The notes below the pieces were generated by a model. That model was not told the origin of the DNA and ran no database searches. It was given only the letters and a program-made list of their open reading frames with translations. A stretch of DNA of 9,919 nt from an uncultured Chloroflexota bacterium (GTDB taxonomy: Bacteria > Chloroflexota > Dehalococcoidia > Dehalococcoidales > RBG-16-60-22): positions 1-9,919 of the forward strand of contig CAIWTG010000075.1 of NCBI GenBank assembly GCA_903915565.1, given 5' to 3'. The translations under genes and the position numbers were made by a program. Positions 1-5,484 of this stretch are shown here, piece after piece. The number at the start of each line of letters is the position of its first letter. Position 1 is the stretch's first letter.

Positions 1-576
1 ACAAACAAACGTTACGAAAAGTCTGGGAACTCATCTCCTCCATTCGCCTGTTCCGGACGCAATGCTAATCTGCCATGCGCCTGGGGAGCAATCAAGGCGA
101 TGATTGCCTTGAACAAAGTACCACCGGTAAAGCGGACCAAGAATATGCAGGAAGCTATCAAACGGGGTGTGGACTTTCTGTTGAGTCACGACCCGGCAGT
201 CGCCGATTACCCCTTTGGCAGCGGGAACAGGCCCAGCTCAACCTGGTTCAAGTTCTATTATCCTCTCCGCAGCGAAGCCGATATACTTCAGAACCTGGAG
301 GTCCTTGCAGCACTGGAGCAAGCCAGGAATCCCAAGTTAGCCAACGCGTTAGATCTGGTCATCAGTAAGCAAAACCAACAAGGACGCTGGCTACTGGAAC
401 GTACCTACAAGGAGTTGGCGGACACACAAGAAAAGAAAGTCTTTTATTGGTACCACAACTCCCTGAGACTTTATATAACCGGCAAGGAGTTGGCGGAGAT
501 ACAAGAAAAGAAAGGGCAACCCAGCAAGTGGGTCACCTTAAGAGCGTTGCGGGTATTGAAAGCGGCCTTTCCTTAG
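1..576 (+). CDS. Prenyltransferase/squalene-oxidase-repeat (terpene-cyclase-like) protein, C-terminal part, cut by window edge
   Basis: The reading frame is open from base 1, so the ATG at 100 is an internal methionine and the true start lies left of the window; 191 residues are visible. Features seen are a cysteine pair around LPCAWGAIKAM (C17, C26), a segment GVDFLLSHDP (from about residue 58), a WFKFYYP stretch, an LEVLAALEQ helix, KQNQQGRW, and a PSKWVTLRALRVLK end. From family knowledge, these match the C-terminal helices of bacterial alpha/alpha-toroid proteins annotated as prenyltransferase and squalene oxidase repeat proteins, often mislabelled as nitrogen-fixation proteins. The substrate is unknown and no cyclase DXDD motif is in the visible part. 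Residues 137-161 look like an extra 25-residue block, because KELADTQEKK and KELAEIQEKK are encoded by a near-identical 31-bp direct repeat. The gene converges on rsfS with 55 bp between them. Family call fairly sure, function unknown. Confidence 0.7.
   Translation, partial: TNKRYEKSGNSSPPFACSGRNANLPCAWGAIKAMIALNKVPPVKRTKNMQEAIKRGVDFLLSHDPAVADYPFGSGNRPSSTWFKFYYPLRSEADILQNLEVLAALEQARNPKLANALDLVISKQNQQGRWLLERTYKELADTQEKKVFYWYHNSLRLYITGKELAEIQEKKGQPSKWVTLRALRVLKAAFP
409..514 (+). repeat. 31-bp direct repeat pair, 75-bp period, inside the terpene-cyclase-like gene
   Basis: The copies at 409-439 and 484-514 are identical except for two bases. They are spaced exactly 75 bases apart (25 codons), so the reading frame is kept. 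The unit encodes KELA(D/E)(T/I)QEKK. The 44 bases between the copies encode VFYWYHNSLRLYITG, which is not repeated, so this is a duplication of one short segment around a unique insert rather than a simple tandem copy. Confidence 0.85.
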
Positions 577-612
577 ATTTGATTTAATTAACAAAAGTCT
601 AAATTGTTATTT
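573..612 (+). terminator. Possible weak terminator after the terpene-cyclase-like gene
   Basis: TTAGATTT (573-580, including the stop codon) can pair with AAGTCTAA (595-602) as an 8-bp stem with one G-U pair. The 14-base loop contains the palindrome TTAATTAA. A T-rich run (604-612) follows. The stem is AT-rich, so this is a weak candidate. It lies between two convergent genes, where a terminator is expected. Confidence 0.3.
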
Positions 613-631
613 AAGGGCACTTTACAGCTAA

Positions 632-1000
632 TTATTGAATCTTTAGAACCGTTTTGGCGCCTTCCCAGAGTTCATCCAGTTTATAGTAATCCCGTTCTTC
701 CGCGCCAAAGATGTGGATGATTACGTCGGTATAGTCCAGCAGCAGCCAGCCGGAATCGGTGCCACCCTCGCGGTGGTGCGGCAGTTCGCCCTCTTTTTTC
801 AGGGTTTTTTCAATCTCGTCACTGATAGTGTTAAGCTGCCGTCCGCTCTCGCCGGAGCAGATAACAAAATAGTCCGCAAAGCTACATACTTCGCGTACAT
901 CTAATAGGACGATGCTGCCGGCTTGTTTATCGCTGGCGGCGTTGACGGCCTGGCGGGCTAAATCTAGTGATTCCAGTCTATTTTCTCCTGTCTTACTCAA
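632..1000 (-). CDS. rsfS: Ribosomal silencing factor RsfS (Iojap/DUF143 family)
   Basis: RsfS binds protein L14 (uL14) on the 50S subunit and blocks joining with 30S, which damps translation in poor conditions. The 122-residue product carries the family core: LLDVREVCSFADYFVICSGES (about residues 33-53), RQLNTISDEIEK, GTDSGWLLLDYTDVIIHIF (about 79-97) and RDYYKLDELW near the C terminus. Length is usual (about 105-130). The start shown is TTG at 998-1000. However, a TGG-TATAAT extended -10 sits only 4 bases upstream of it, and an AGGAG (985-989) stands 8 bases before an in-frame CTG (974-976). The CTG would give a product beginning LESLDLARQ, closer to a typical RsfS N terminus. Convergent with the upstream gene, divergent from rluB. 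Identity is certain; the start is not. Confidence 0.93.
   Translation of the reverse strand: MSKTGENRLESLDLARQAVNAASDKQAGSIVLLDVREVCSFADYFVICSGESGRQLNTISDEIEKTLKKEGELPHHREGGTDSGWLLLDYTDVIIHIFGAEERDYYKLDELWEGAKTVLKIQ
985..989 (-). promoter_or_regulatory. Shine-Dalgarno-like AGGAG inside the 5' end of rsfS
   Basis: On the minus strand AGGAG is followed after 8 bases by CTG (974-976), in frame with rsfS. The spacing is ideal for a ribosome binding site, whereas the TTG at 998-1000 has no such site. This supports a downstream CTG start but does not prove it. Confidence 0.4.
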
Positions 1001-1004
1001 TCAG

Positions 1005-1013
1005 ATTATACCA
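1005..1013 (-). promoter_or_regulatory. rsfS promoter, extended -10 (TGG-TATAAT)
   Basis: The minus strand reads TGGTATAAT, a perfect -10 hexamer with the TGn extension. No good -35 is seen 16-18 bases upstream, as is usual for extended -10 promoters. The predicted transcription start falls at or just inside the TTG at 998-1000. Confidence 0.55.
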
Positions 1014-1018
1014 TAGTT

Positions 1019-1047
1019 TTGTATCCTATATTCCCCTGCGTTATACT
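1019..1047 (+). promoter_or_regulatory. rluB promoter (TTGTAT, 17 bp, TATACT), predicted leaderless
   Basis: A -35-like TTGTAT (1019-1024) and a -10 TATACT (1042-1047) are separated by 17 bases. Six bases separate the -10 from the ATG at 1054, so the transcription start would coincide with the start codon. No Shine-Dalgarno sequence lies upstream, which agrees with a leaderless mRNA. Confidence 0.5.
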
Positions 1048-1053
1048 TAAGTA

Positions 1054-1773
1054 ATGGCAACCAAACCCCTTATCAAAGCCCTCACCGAAGCCGGCGTCGG
1101 CTCCCGGCGGCGCATGGCTGACGCCATCAAGCAGGGCAAGGTCAAGGTCAACGGCGTTTTAGCCGAATCGTTCACTCAACCTGTGGACGTTGTTAAAGAC
1201 CGCATTCTGTTTAACGGACAACCCGTCAACCTTGAGCCCGATAGAGTTATTTGTCTCATGCTTAATAAGCCGGAGGGCATCGTCTCTACCGTTAGCGACG
1301 ACAAGGGCCGCCGCACCGTCCTGGACATCCTGCCGTCTAAATATAAGCAATACCGGCTTTATCCCGTAGGGAGATTGGATATTGATACCACCGGCCTCAT
1401 TCTCCTCACCAATGACGGCGACCTTACTTATCGCCTTACCCACCCTAAATTCGAATTTGAAAAAGAATACCTGGTCGCTATCAAAGGCAGTTTGACCGGC
1501 GAAGAAAAACAGCAACTCCAGCGCGGTGTTCTGCTGGAAGACGGCATGACCCACCCCGCTAAAATCAGAGAAATTTCTCAATTCCCCTTCAACTACAGTG
1601 TCATCATCCACGAGGGTAGGAAAAGGCAGGTCCGCCGCATGTTTGAGCACCTGCACCACGTGGTTTCCGCTTTAAAACGCGTCCGTGTTGGTCGCCTAAC
1701 CCTCGGCGACCTTAAAGAGGGCGAGTTGCGGCCCTTAAGCCCCGCAGAAATTTCCACCCTGCTTAACGGCTAA
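1054..1773 (+). CDS. rluB: 23S rRNA pseudouridine synthase, RsuA/RluB/E/F family
   Basis: The enzyme isomerises a uridine to pseudouridine in rRNA; RluB acts on 23S helix 93 (U2605 in E. coli). The 239-residue product starts with an S4 RNA-binding domain (about residues 5-60, with GVGSRRRMADAI and GKVKVNG). A RsuA-type catalytic domain follows: LNKPEGIVST (about 70-79), the signature GRLDIDTTGLILLTNDG (106-122) with catalytic Asp109, the KEYLV strand (about 137-141), and EGRKRQVRRMF, which packs on the active site. Length and order are normal. The ATG at 1054 is the first codon after a -10 box. RluB is favoured over RsuA by resemblance to the form common in Gram-positive and Chloroflexota genomes; the exact uridine is inferred. 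Next to rsfS, another large-subunit gene, but transcribed divergently. Confidence 0.92.
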   Translation: MATKPLIKALTEAGVGSRRRMADAIKQGKVKVNGVLAESFTQPVDVVKDRILFNGQPVNLEPDRVICLMLNKPEGIVSTVSDDKGRRTVLDILPSKYKQYRLYPVGRLDIDTTGLILLTNDGDLTYRLTHPKFEFEKEYLVAIKGSLTGEEKQQLQRGVLLEDGMTHPAKIREISQFPFNYSVIIHEGRKRQVRRMFEHLHHVVSALKRVRVGRLTLGDLKEGELRPLSPAEISTLLNG

Positions 1774-1783
1774 GCGTTTATTA
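1761..1783 (+). terminator. Possible terminator at the end of rluB
   Basis: GCTTA (1761-1765) and TAAGC (1771-1775) form a perfect 5-bp stem with a 5-base loop, followed by GTTTATT. The stem covers the rluB stop codon. The stem and T-run are short, so strength is doubtful, but the position just before the marR promoter is sensible. Confidence 0.35.
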
Positions 1784-1810
1784 CATTTCAGTAACATCTC
1801 GCAATGTGGT

Positions 1811-1847
1811 ATTGACATTATTACTTAATGCTTAATATAATATCAAT
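1811..1847 (+). promoter_or_regulatory. marR promoter embedded in an interrupted palindrome (likely operator)
   Basis: A consensus -35 TTGACA (1812-1817) and a consensus -10 TATAAT (1836-1841) are 18 bases apart. The arms ATTGACATTAT (1811-1821) and ATAATATCAAT (1837-1847) are inverted repeats matching at 10 of 11 positions, with 15 bases between them. They cover both promoter elements exactly. The centre holds a short direct repeat, CTTAATG/CTTAATA. A protein bound to the arms would block RNA polymerase. Autoregulation by the adjacent MarR protein is an inference from the family's habit. The predicted start near 1848 leaves a leader of about 50 bases. Confidence 0.7.
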
Positions 1848-1900
1848 GTAGATTAAACTATTTATTTTACCTGAATAACCTGCCGGAAAAGATAAAAGCC

Positions 1901-2356
1901 ATGGAAAAGACCGAACTCATTAAAGAAATCGTCGAGCTGCAGCGCCGGATTAACCGCGATATGCGGGAGCATACTCTGGAAGCCTGGATGGGGCTTAACC
2001 TCACCGTCCCCCAGGTCAAGAGCCTGTTTTTCATCGCCAACCAGGGAACTACCAACTCAACCAAATTAGCGGCCGCCCTCGGCGTCACCCCGGCCAACGT
2101 CACCGGCATTATCGACCGTCTGGTGGAGCACGACCTCGTCAGCCGCCTTGAAAATCCCGACGACCGGCGCAGTTTAACATTACGCGTTAAAGAAAAAGGC
2201 GAAAGCACTATTGCCAACCTTCGCGAGCGGCGTATCGGTCATACCACGGAAATACTTACCGGACTGACATCTGCCGAGCTTAATGCTATTTTGCAGGGCT
2301 TCCACCTCTACATCAAAGCTGCCGAGGCGCATTCAAGCCGGCCTAAGCATAAATAA
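1901..2356 (+). CDS. MarR-family transcriptional regulator
   Basis: The 151-residue protein has the winged helix-turn-helix of the MarR family. N-terminal dimer helix about residues 1-30; GLNLTVPQVKSLFFIANQG (31-49); STKLAAALGVTPANVTGIIDRLVEHDLV (53-80), which forms the helix-turn-helix; the wing with DDRRS (87-91) followed by LTLRVKEKG; and a C-terminal dimer helix. Such proteins usually repress their own gene and a neighbouring efflux or detoxification operon, releasing DNA when a phenolic or drug-like ligand binds. The following ABC ATPase and permease genes fit that pattern, and the palindrome over the promoter is the probable operator. The ATG at 1901 has only a weak GGA about 13 bases upstream. 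Inducer unknown. Family call very secure. Confidence 0.92.
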   Translation: MEKTELIKEIVELQRRINRDMREHTLEAWMGLNLTVPQVKSLFFIANQGTTNSTKLAAALGVTPANVTGIIDRLVEHDLVSRLENPDDRRSLTLRVKEKGESTIANLRERRIGHTTEILTGLTSAELNAILQGFHLYIKAAEAHSSRPKHK

Positions 2357-2494
2357 TCCAAGCCTATGATTAATCAACCAAGCGTTGCTGGAAAGTAGAT
2401 AAATATGTCTGATAATCAAAGCATCGTGCAAAACCTGACCAAGGGCTTACCTCATTAGTGAAAGCAACGGAGACCTGGAAAGGACAAACTAAAG
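2357..2494 (+). other. 138-bp gap between marR and the ABC ATPase with a 17-codon ORF
   Basis: The gap has no strong promoter; GATAAT (2411-2416) after TTGCTG (2385-2390) has a 20-base spacer, which is too long. The palindrome GATTAATC lies near 2368-2375. An ORF of 17 codons (2405-2458) begins with ATG 9 bases after GGAAAG. It encodes MSDNQSIVQNLTKGLPH and stops 36 bases before the ATPase start. Its IVQNLTK resembles the first strand of ABC ATPases, so it may be the relic of another ATPase gene start; a translated leader peptide is the alternative. No terminator hairpin is evident, so read-through from marR is likely. Confidence 0.4.
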
Positions 2495-3481
2495 ATGAAC
2501 ATGATTGAAGTTGACGGACTAACCAAACGATTCGGTCAATTTACTGCGGTGGACACTGTATCTTTCCACGTGGATAAAGGAGAAATATTCGGACTTCTTG
2601 GCCCCAACGGTGCCGGGAAGACGACCACCATCCGTTGTTTGCTAACTCTTATACCGGTGACGAACGGTAAGGCGACGGTCGCTGGCATCGATATCCTGAA
2701 GAAACCACAACAGGCGCGTGAAGTATCCGGGTACGTGCCCCAGGATGTCTCGGTGGATGGTGACCTCACCGGCTATGAAAACCTGCTTTTTTATGCCAGG
2801 CTCTTCCATGTCGCTGGGTCGGCACGCAAGGAGCGTATCCGGGAAGTTATGCGATTCATGGATCTTGCCGAAAAGGCTAATGATTTGGCAAAAAATTATT
2901 CCGGAGGAATGATGCGGCGCCTGGAAATAGGCCAGGTGCTGGTCAACCGCCCCAGGGTGCTCTTTCTCGATGAGCCAAGCATTGGCCTCGACCCGGTAGC
3001 AAAACGGATGGTATGGGATTATATCCAGCAATTACGGGACGAGTTTGACGCGACCATTCTACTCACTACCCACGACATGAACGAGGCTGACTTTCTCTGC
3101 GACCGTATTGCCATTATGAATGGGGGTAAAATTGTGGTTACCGGCCCTCCGTCCAAGCTCAAGACAGAGCTAGGCGGCGATATTATCACTATCACCTCGG
3201 ATAATTCAAGTTGCCGCCAGGTACTACAACAACTTGGCTATCAGCTCCTGCCCCAGTCCCAGGATCACGATTGTGACCTGGTGGCTGATAATGGAGAAAA
3301 GAAGATACCCGAGATTATTGATAAGTTAAAAAACCATGGCGTCAGTACTACATCCGTCTCGCTGAAAGAAGGCACTTTGGATGATGTCTTCCTGAAATAT
3401 GCCGGTAAACGTATCGGTGAGGGTGACCTGACGTGGCAGACAACGAGAGCCGTCCGTAGAACGGAGAGGAGGCATGGCTAA
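2495..3481 (+). CDS. ABC transporter ATP-binding protein, DrrA-like (drug or lipid export type)
   Basis: This is the cytoplasmic ATPase that powers the adjacent ABC-2 permease. The 328-residue sequence has every nucleotide-binding motif: Walker A GPNGAGKT (36-43), Q-loop Gln83, signature SGGMM (136-140, within YSGGMMRRLEIG), Walker B LFLDEP (156-161), D-loop GLDP and H-loop His193. The region after about residue 215 (DIITITSD to LDDVFLKY) is the C-terminal DUF4162-like domain typical of DrrA proteins, which have about 310-330 residues. ATG 2495 is preceded by AAAGGA (2479-2484) 10 bases upstream; ATG 2501 is a less well placed alternative. The stop codon abuts the permease ATG directly (TAAATG), so translation is probably coupled. 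The exported compound cannot be deduced. Confidence 0.93.
   Translation: MNMIEVDGLTKRFGQFTAVDTVSFHVDKGEIFGLLGPNGAGKTTTIRCLLTLIPVTNGKATVAGIDILKKPQQAREVSGYVPQDVSVDGDLTGYENLLFYARLFHVAGSARKERIREVMRFMDLAEKANDLAKNYSGGMMRRLEIGQVLVNRPRVLFLDEPSIGLDPVAKRMVWDYIQQLRDEFDATILLTTHDMNEADFLCDRIAIMNGGKIVVTGPPSKLKTELGGDIITITSDNSSCRQVLQQLGYQLLPQSQDHDCDLVADNGEKKIPEIIDKLKNHGVSTTSVSLKEGTLDDVFLKYAGKRIGEGDLTWQTTRAVRRTERRHG
3467..3472 (+). promoter_or_regulatory. Strong ribosome binding site AGGAGG for the ABC permease
   Basis: A full AGGAGG lies inside the last codons of the ATPase gene, 9 bases before the ATG at 3482. It is the best Shine-Dalgarno site in the window and fixes the permease start. The ATG at 3474, one base after it, opens only three codons. 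Confidence 0.75.
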
Positions 3482-4261
3482 ATGAACGTAATCCGACTAT
3501 TCACCGATATCTTCACTATCACCGATTTCGAGTTGAGGAAGATATGGCACGATTCATCACAGGTATTCATCCGGGCGATACAGCCGATACTGTGGCTGCT
3601 CGTCTTTGGGCAGGTTATGTCCAAGATAAATCTGATGTCCAGTTCTATACCGGCAGGATACACCTATCTTCAGTTCCTTACTCCGGGTGTATTGGCTCAA
3701 TCAGTCATCTTCGTCGCCATCTTTTACGGGTTTAACATGGTCATGGATCGAGATATGGGACTGCTGCACAAACTGCTGTCCACCCCCATACCGCGCTATA
3801 GCATTGTTCTCGGCAAAACTCTCTCCGCCGGGGTACGGTCGGTCATACAAGCATTGGTGGTGTTTATCCTGGCAGTAATCATCCGTGTCCAACTGATCAT
3901 GACCCCAGTTAGTATTATTGGTGTTATTGTCATTATTATTCTCACCGGCATGTGCTTTTCCGGCCTGTCCATCTTCCTCGCTTCATTCTTTAAAACAAGG
4001 GAGCGTATTATGGGCATCGGCCAAGCTATTATGATGCCCCTCTTCTTTGCCTCAAGCGCCATCTACCCGGTTGATATCATGCCTACCTGGCTGCAGGTGA
4101 TAGCCCGTATTAACCCGCTTAGCTACATCGTTGATGCCATGCGGGCGCTGCTGGTTACCGCAGACTACAGCCATTTGGCCCTGGACTTTGGTATCACGGT
4201 GCTGGCGACGGCAGTGTTAGTTACCCTTGCCTCTACGTCTTTTAGCCGCATTATTAGGTAG
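3482..4261 (+). CDS. ABC-2 type transporter permease, DrrB-like
   Basis: This is the membrane partner of the preceding ATPase. The 259-residue protein has the ABC-2 layout: a short N-terminal cytoplasmic helix (FTITDFELRKIWHDSS), then about six hydrophobic segments beginning near QPILWLLVFGQVM. Family-typical parts are FLTPGVLAQSVIF, the cytoplasmic stretch DRDMGLLHKLLSTPIPRYSIVLGKTL, the long segment VSIIGVIVIIILTGMCFSGLSIFLASFF, and the signature region ASSAIYPVDIMPTWLQ with NPLSYIVDAMRALL. These match DrrB/NodJ-like exporters of about 250-280 residues. The start is fixed by the AGGAGG site and by the stop codon immediately upstream. Last gene of the marR-ATPase-permease unit, convergent with the phosphate transporter 76 bp away. 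Substrate unknown. Confidence 0.92.
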   Translation: MNVIRLFTDIFTITDFELRKIWHDSSQVFIRAIQPILWLLVFGQVMSKINLMSSSIPAGYTYLQFLTPGVLAQSVIFVAIFYGFNMVMDRDMGLLHKLLSTPIPRYSIVLGKTLSAGVRSVIQALVVFILAVIIRVQLIMTPVSIIGVIVIIILTGMCFSGLSIFLASFFKTRERIMGIGQAIMMPLFFASSAIYPVDIMPTWLQVIARINPLSYIVDAMRALLVTADYSHLALDFGITVLATAVLVTLASTSFSRIIR

Positions 4262-4272
4262 CAGTAACTGTC

Positions 4273-4313
4273 ATGGTGCTAACGCCATATTGGTGACGCT
4301 GGCCGGTCTGGCC
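4273..4313 (+). terminator. Possible hairpins between the ABC permease and pit
   Basis: ATGGTG (4273-4278) pairs with CGCCAT (4283-4288) through a 4-base loop, with one G-U pair. A second short hairpin is GGCC-GGTCT-GGCC (4301-4313). Neither is followed by a T-run, so intrinsic termination is uncertain. They lie in the 76-bp space between two convergent genes. Confidence 0.22.
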
Positions 4314-4337
4314 TTCCACAAGATACCCTCTTAGCGG

Positions 4338-5351
4338 CTAGATAAAAATGTGTATAAGATAATAAAGCGCCAGCCCGATGGCAGCCGCCGCCGGGATGGT
4401 GAAAATCCACGCCCAGACGATGCGCAGTGTTACGCCCCACCTCACCGCCGTAACCCTCTGTACCGACCCCACCCCCGATATCGCCCCGGTGATTACGTGG
4501 GTAGTGCTGACGGGTATGCCCAAATGGGTGGCCAGGAAAATACTGGATGCCGCCGCCGTTTCCGCGCAAAAGCCGTCTATCGGCCTCAATTTCGTGATGC
4601 GCTGCCCCATCGTCTTCACGATGCGCCACCCGCCGGTTAATGTACCCAGCGCAATCGCGGCGTGGGCGCTTAAAACCACCCAGAGCGGTACGCTGAATTG
4701 CGTATTGATGCCGCCGGCCACCAACAGACTGGCGATAATGCCCATCGTCTTTTGCGCGTCGTTACTGCCGTGGCTCAAGCTGAAGGCTGCCGCAGAAAAT
4801 AGCTGCGCGATGCGCGACCATTTATTTATGGCAGCTGGACTTTGTCTGTAGATAATCCAGGTCGTGATGATTTTCAGCAGCATCCCCATTATCAAGCCGA
4901 TTAGTGGCGCCAGGATGATAAAAACAAGCATCTTGACCCAGGCATTGTCCCAATTTAAGGCAAAAATAATTGCCCCGAAACCGTTCGCTTTAGCAATCGC
5001 CGCCCCCGCATACCCGCCGATGAGTGCGTGAGATGAGCTGCTGGGCAGCCCGAAGTACCAGGTAATCAGGTTCCAGGCAATCGCGCCGAGCAGCCCCGCC
5101 AGGATGACGGCGGGGGTAACGATATTGATATCCACCATGCCCTTGCCGATGGTGGCCGCCACGCCCGTTCCAAAAATCAGGAAGGCGATAAAGTTGAAAA
5201 ACGCGGCCCAGATAACCGCCATGCGCGGCGTTAAAACCTGTGTGGAAACGATGGTGGAAATAGAATTGGCGGCATCGTGCATGCCGTTAGTGAAGTCAAA
5301 TGCCAGGGCGATGATGATGATTGGTACGATAAAATATAAACTTGTTTCCAT
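4338..5351 (-). CDS. pit: Inorganic phosphate transporter, PiT family
   Basis: This is a membrane symporter that imports phosphate, probably as a metal-phosphate complex with protons or sodium. Taking ATG 5349-5351, the product has 337 residues. It carries the two inverted PiT signatures, NGMHDAANSIST (22-33) and SHGSNDAQKTMG (193-204), plus GLPSSSSHALIGG (101-113) and the matching IPVSTTHVITG in the second half, with about ten hydrophobic segments. The frame could extend to 5420, but those extra residues are hydrophilic and unlike the family. A promoter lies inside that stretch, and AGGGA stands 5 bases before the 5351 ATG, so the shorter start is chosen. No PhoU/DUF47 partner gene is adjacent, although many pit genes have one. 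Family certain. Confidence 0.94.
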   Translation of the reverse strand: METSLYFIVPIIIIALAFDFTNGMHDAANSISTIVSTQVLTPRMAVIWAAFFNFIAFLIFGTGVAATIGKGMVDINIVTPAVILAGLLGAIAWNLITWYFGLPSSSSHALIGGYAGAAIAKANGFGAIIFALNWDNAWVKMLVFIILAPLIGLIMGMLLKIITTWIIYRQSPAAINKWSRIAQLFSAAAFSLSHGSNDAQKTMGIIASLLVAGGINTQFSVPLWVVLSAHAAIALGTLTGGWRIVKTMGQRITKLRPIDGFCAETAAASSIFLATHLGIPVSTTHVITGAISGVGSVQRVTAVRWGVTLRIVWAWIFTIPAAAAIGLALYYLIHIFI

Positions 5352-5384
5352 CAATATCCCTGATGTATCCCTGGTACCAGCCCC

Positions 5385-5414
5385 ATTATACACTATTATC
5401 GGGCGCTTTATCAC
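5385..5414 (-). promoter_or_regulatory. pit promoter (GTGATA, 18 bp, TATAAT)
   Basis: On the minus strand a consensus TATAAT (5385-5390) is preceded by GTGATA (5409-5414) at 18 bases. Transcription would begin near 5378, leaving a leader of about 27 bases that contains the AGGGA ribosome binding site for the ATG at 5351. The promoter position excludes the longer reading frame start at 5420. Confidence 0.55.
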
Positions 5415-5457
5415 GGGCAACCGCGAAATATCTCGCTTTTCAAAAATACCGCGGGTT

Positions 5458-5466
5458 TGCTATACT
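5458..5466 (+). promoter_or_regulatory. Promoter of the acyl-CoA-synthetase-like gene, extended -10 (TGC-TATACT)
   Basis: TGCTATACT is an extended -10 element. The best -35 at 17 bases is TTTCAA (5438-5443), which is poor. The predicted start near 5473 leaves a leader of about 12 bases without a Shine-Dalgarno site before ATG 5485. It lies back to back with the pit promoter in a 133-bp divergent gap. Confidence 0.5.
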
Positions 5467-5484
5467 GGAATATCCCACAAAACT

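Noticed and set aside
75..368. A 97-codon open frame overlapping the terpene-cyclase-like gene in another frame
   Set aside because: The composition is low-complexity shadow-like (many Ser, Gln, Arg), and the overlapping frame has clear family motifs from base 1.
1159..1659. A 166-codon open frame antisense to rluB
   Set aside because: It is Phe- and Val-rich shadow sequence opposite a well-conserved gene, with no family resemblance and no own promoter or ribosome site.
2385..2416. Promoter for the ABC ATPase (TTGCTG ... GATAAT) inside the marR-ATPase gap
   Set aside because: The spacer is 20 bases, outside the usual 16-18, and -35 agreement is poor. Read-through from the strong marR promoter is simpler.
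4378..4851. A 157-codon open frame on the plus strand opposite pit
   Set aside because: It is antisense to conserved PiT signature regions and has no start signal or recognisable domain.
5352..5420. N-terminal extension of pit to a start at 5420
   Set aside because: The extra 23 residues are not membrane-like, the pit promoter -10 lies within them, and a good ribosome site precedes the ATG at 5351.
5104..5484. A long open upstream extension of the acyl-CoA-synthetase-like gene, giving a 643-residue reading frame
   Set aside because: It lies antisense to the pit coding region, its sequence is unlike the family, and a promoter and the natural family start occur at 5458-5485.
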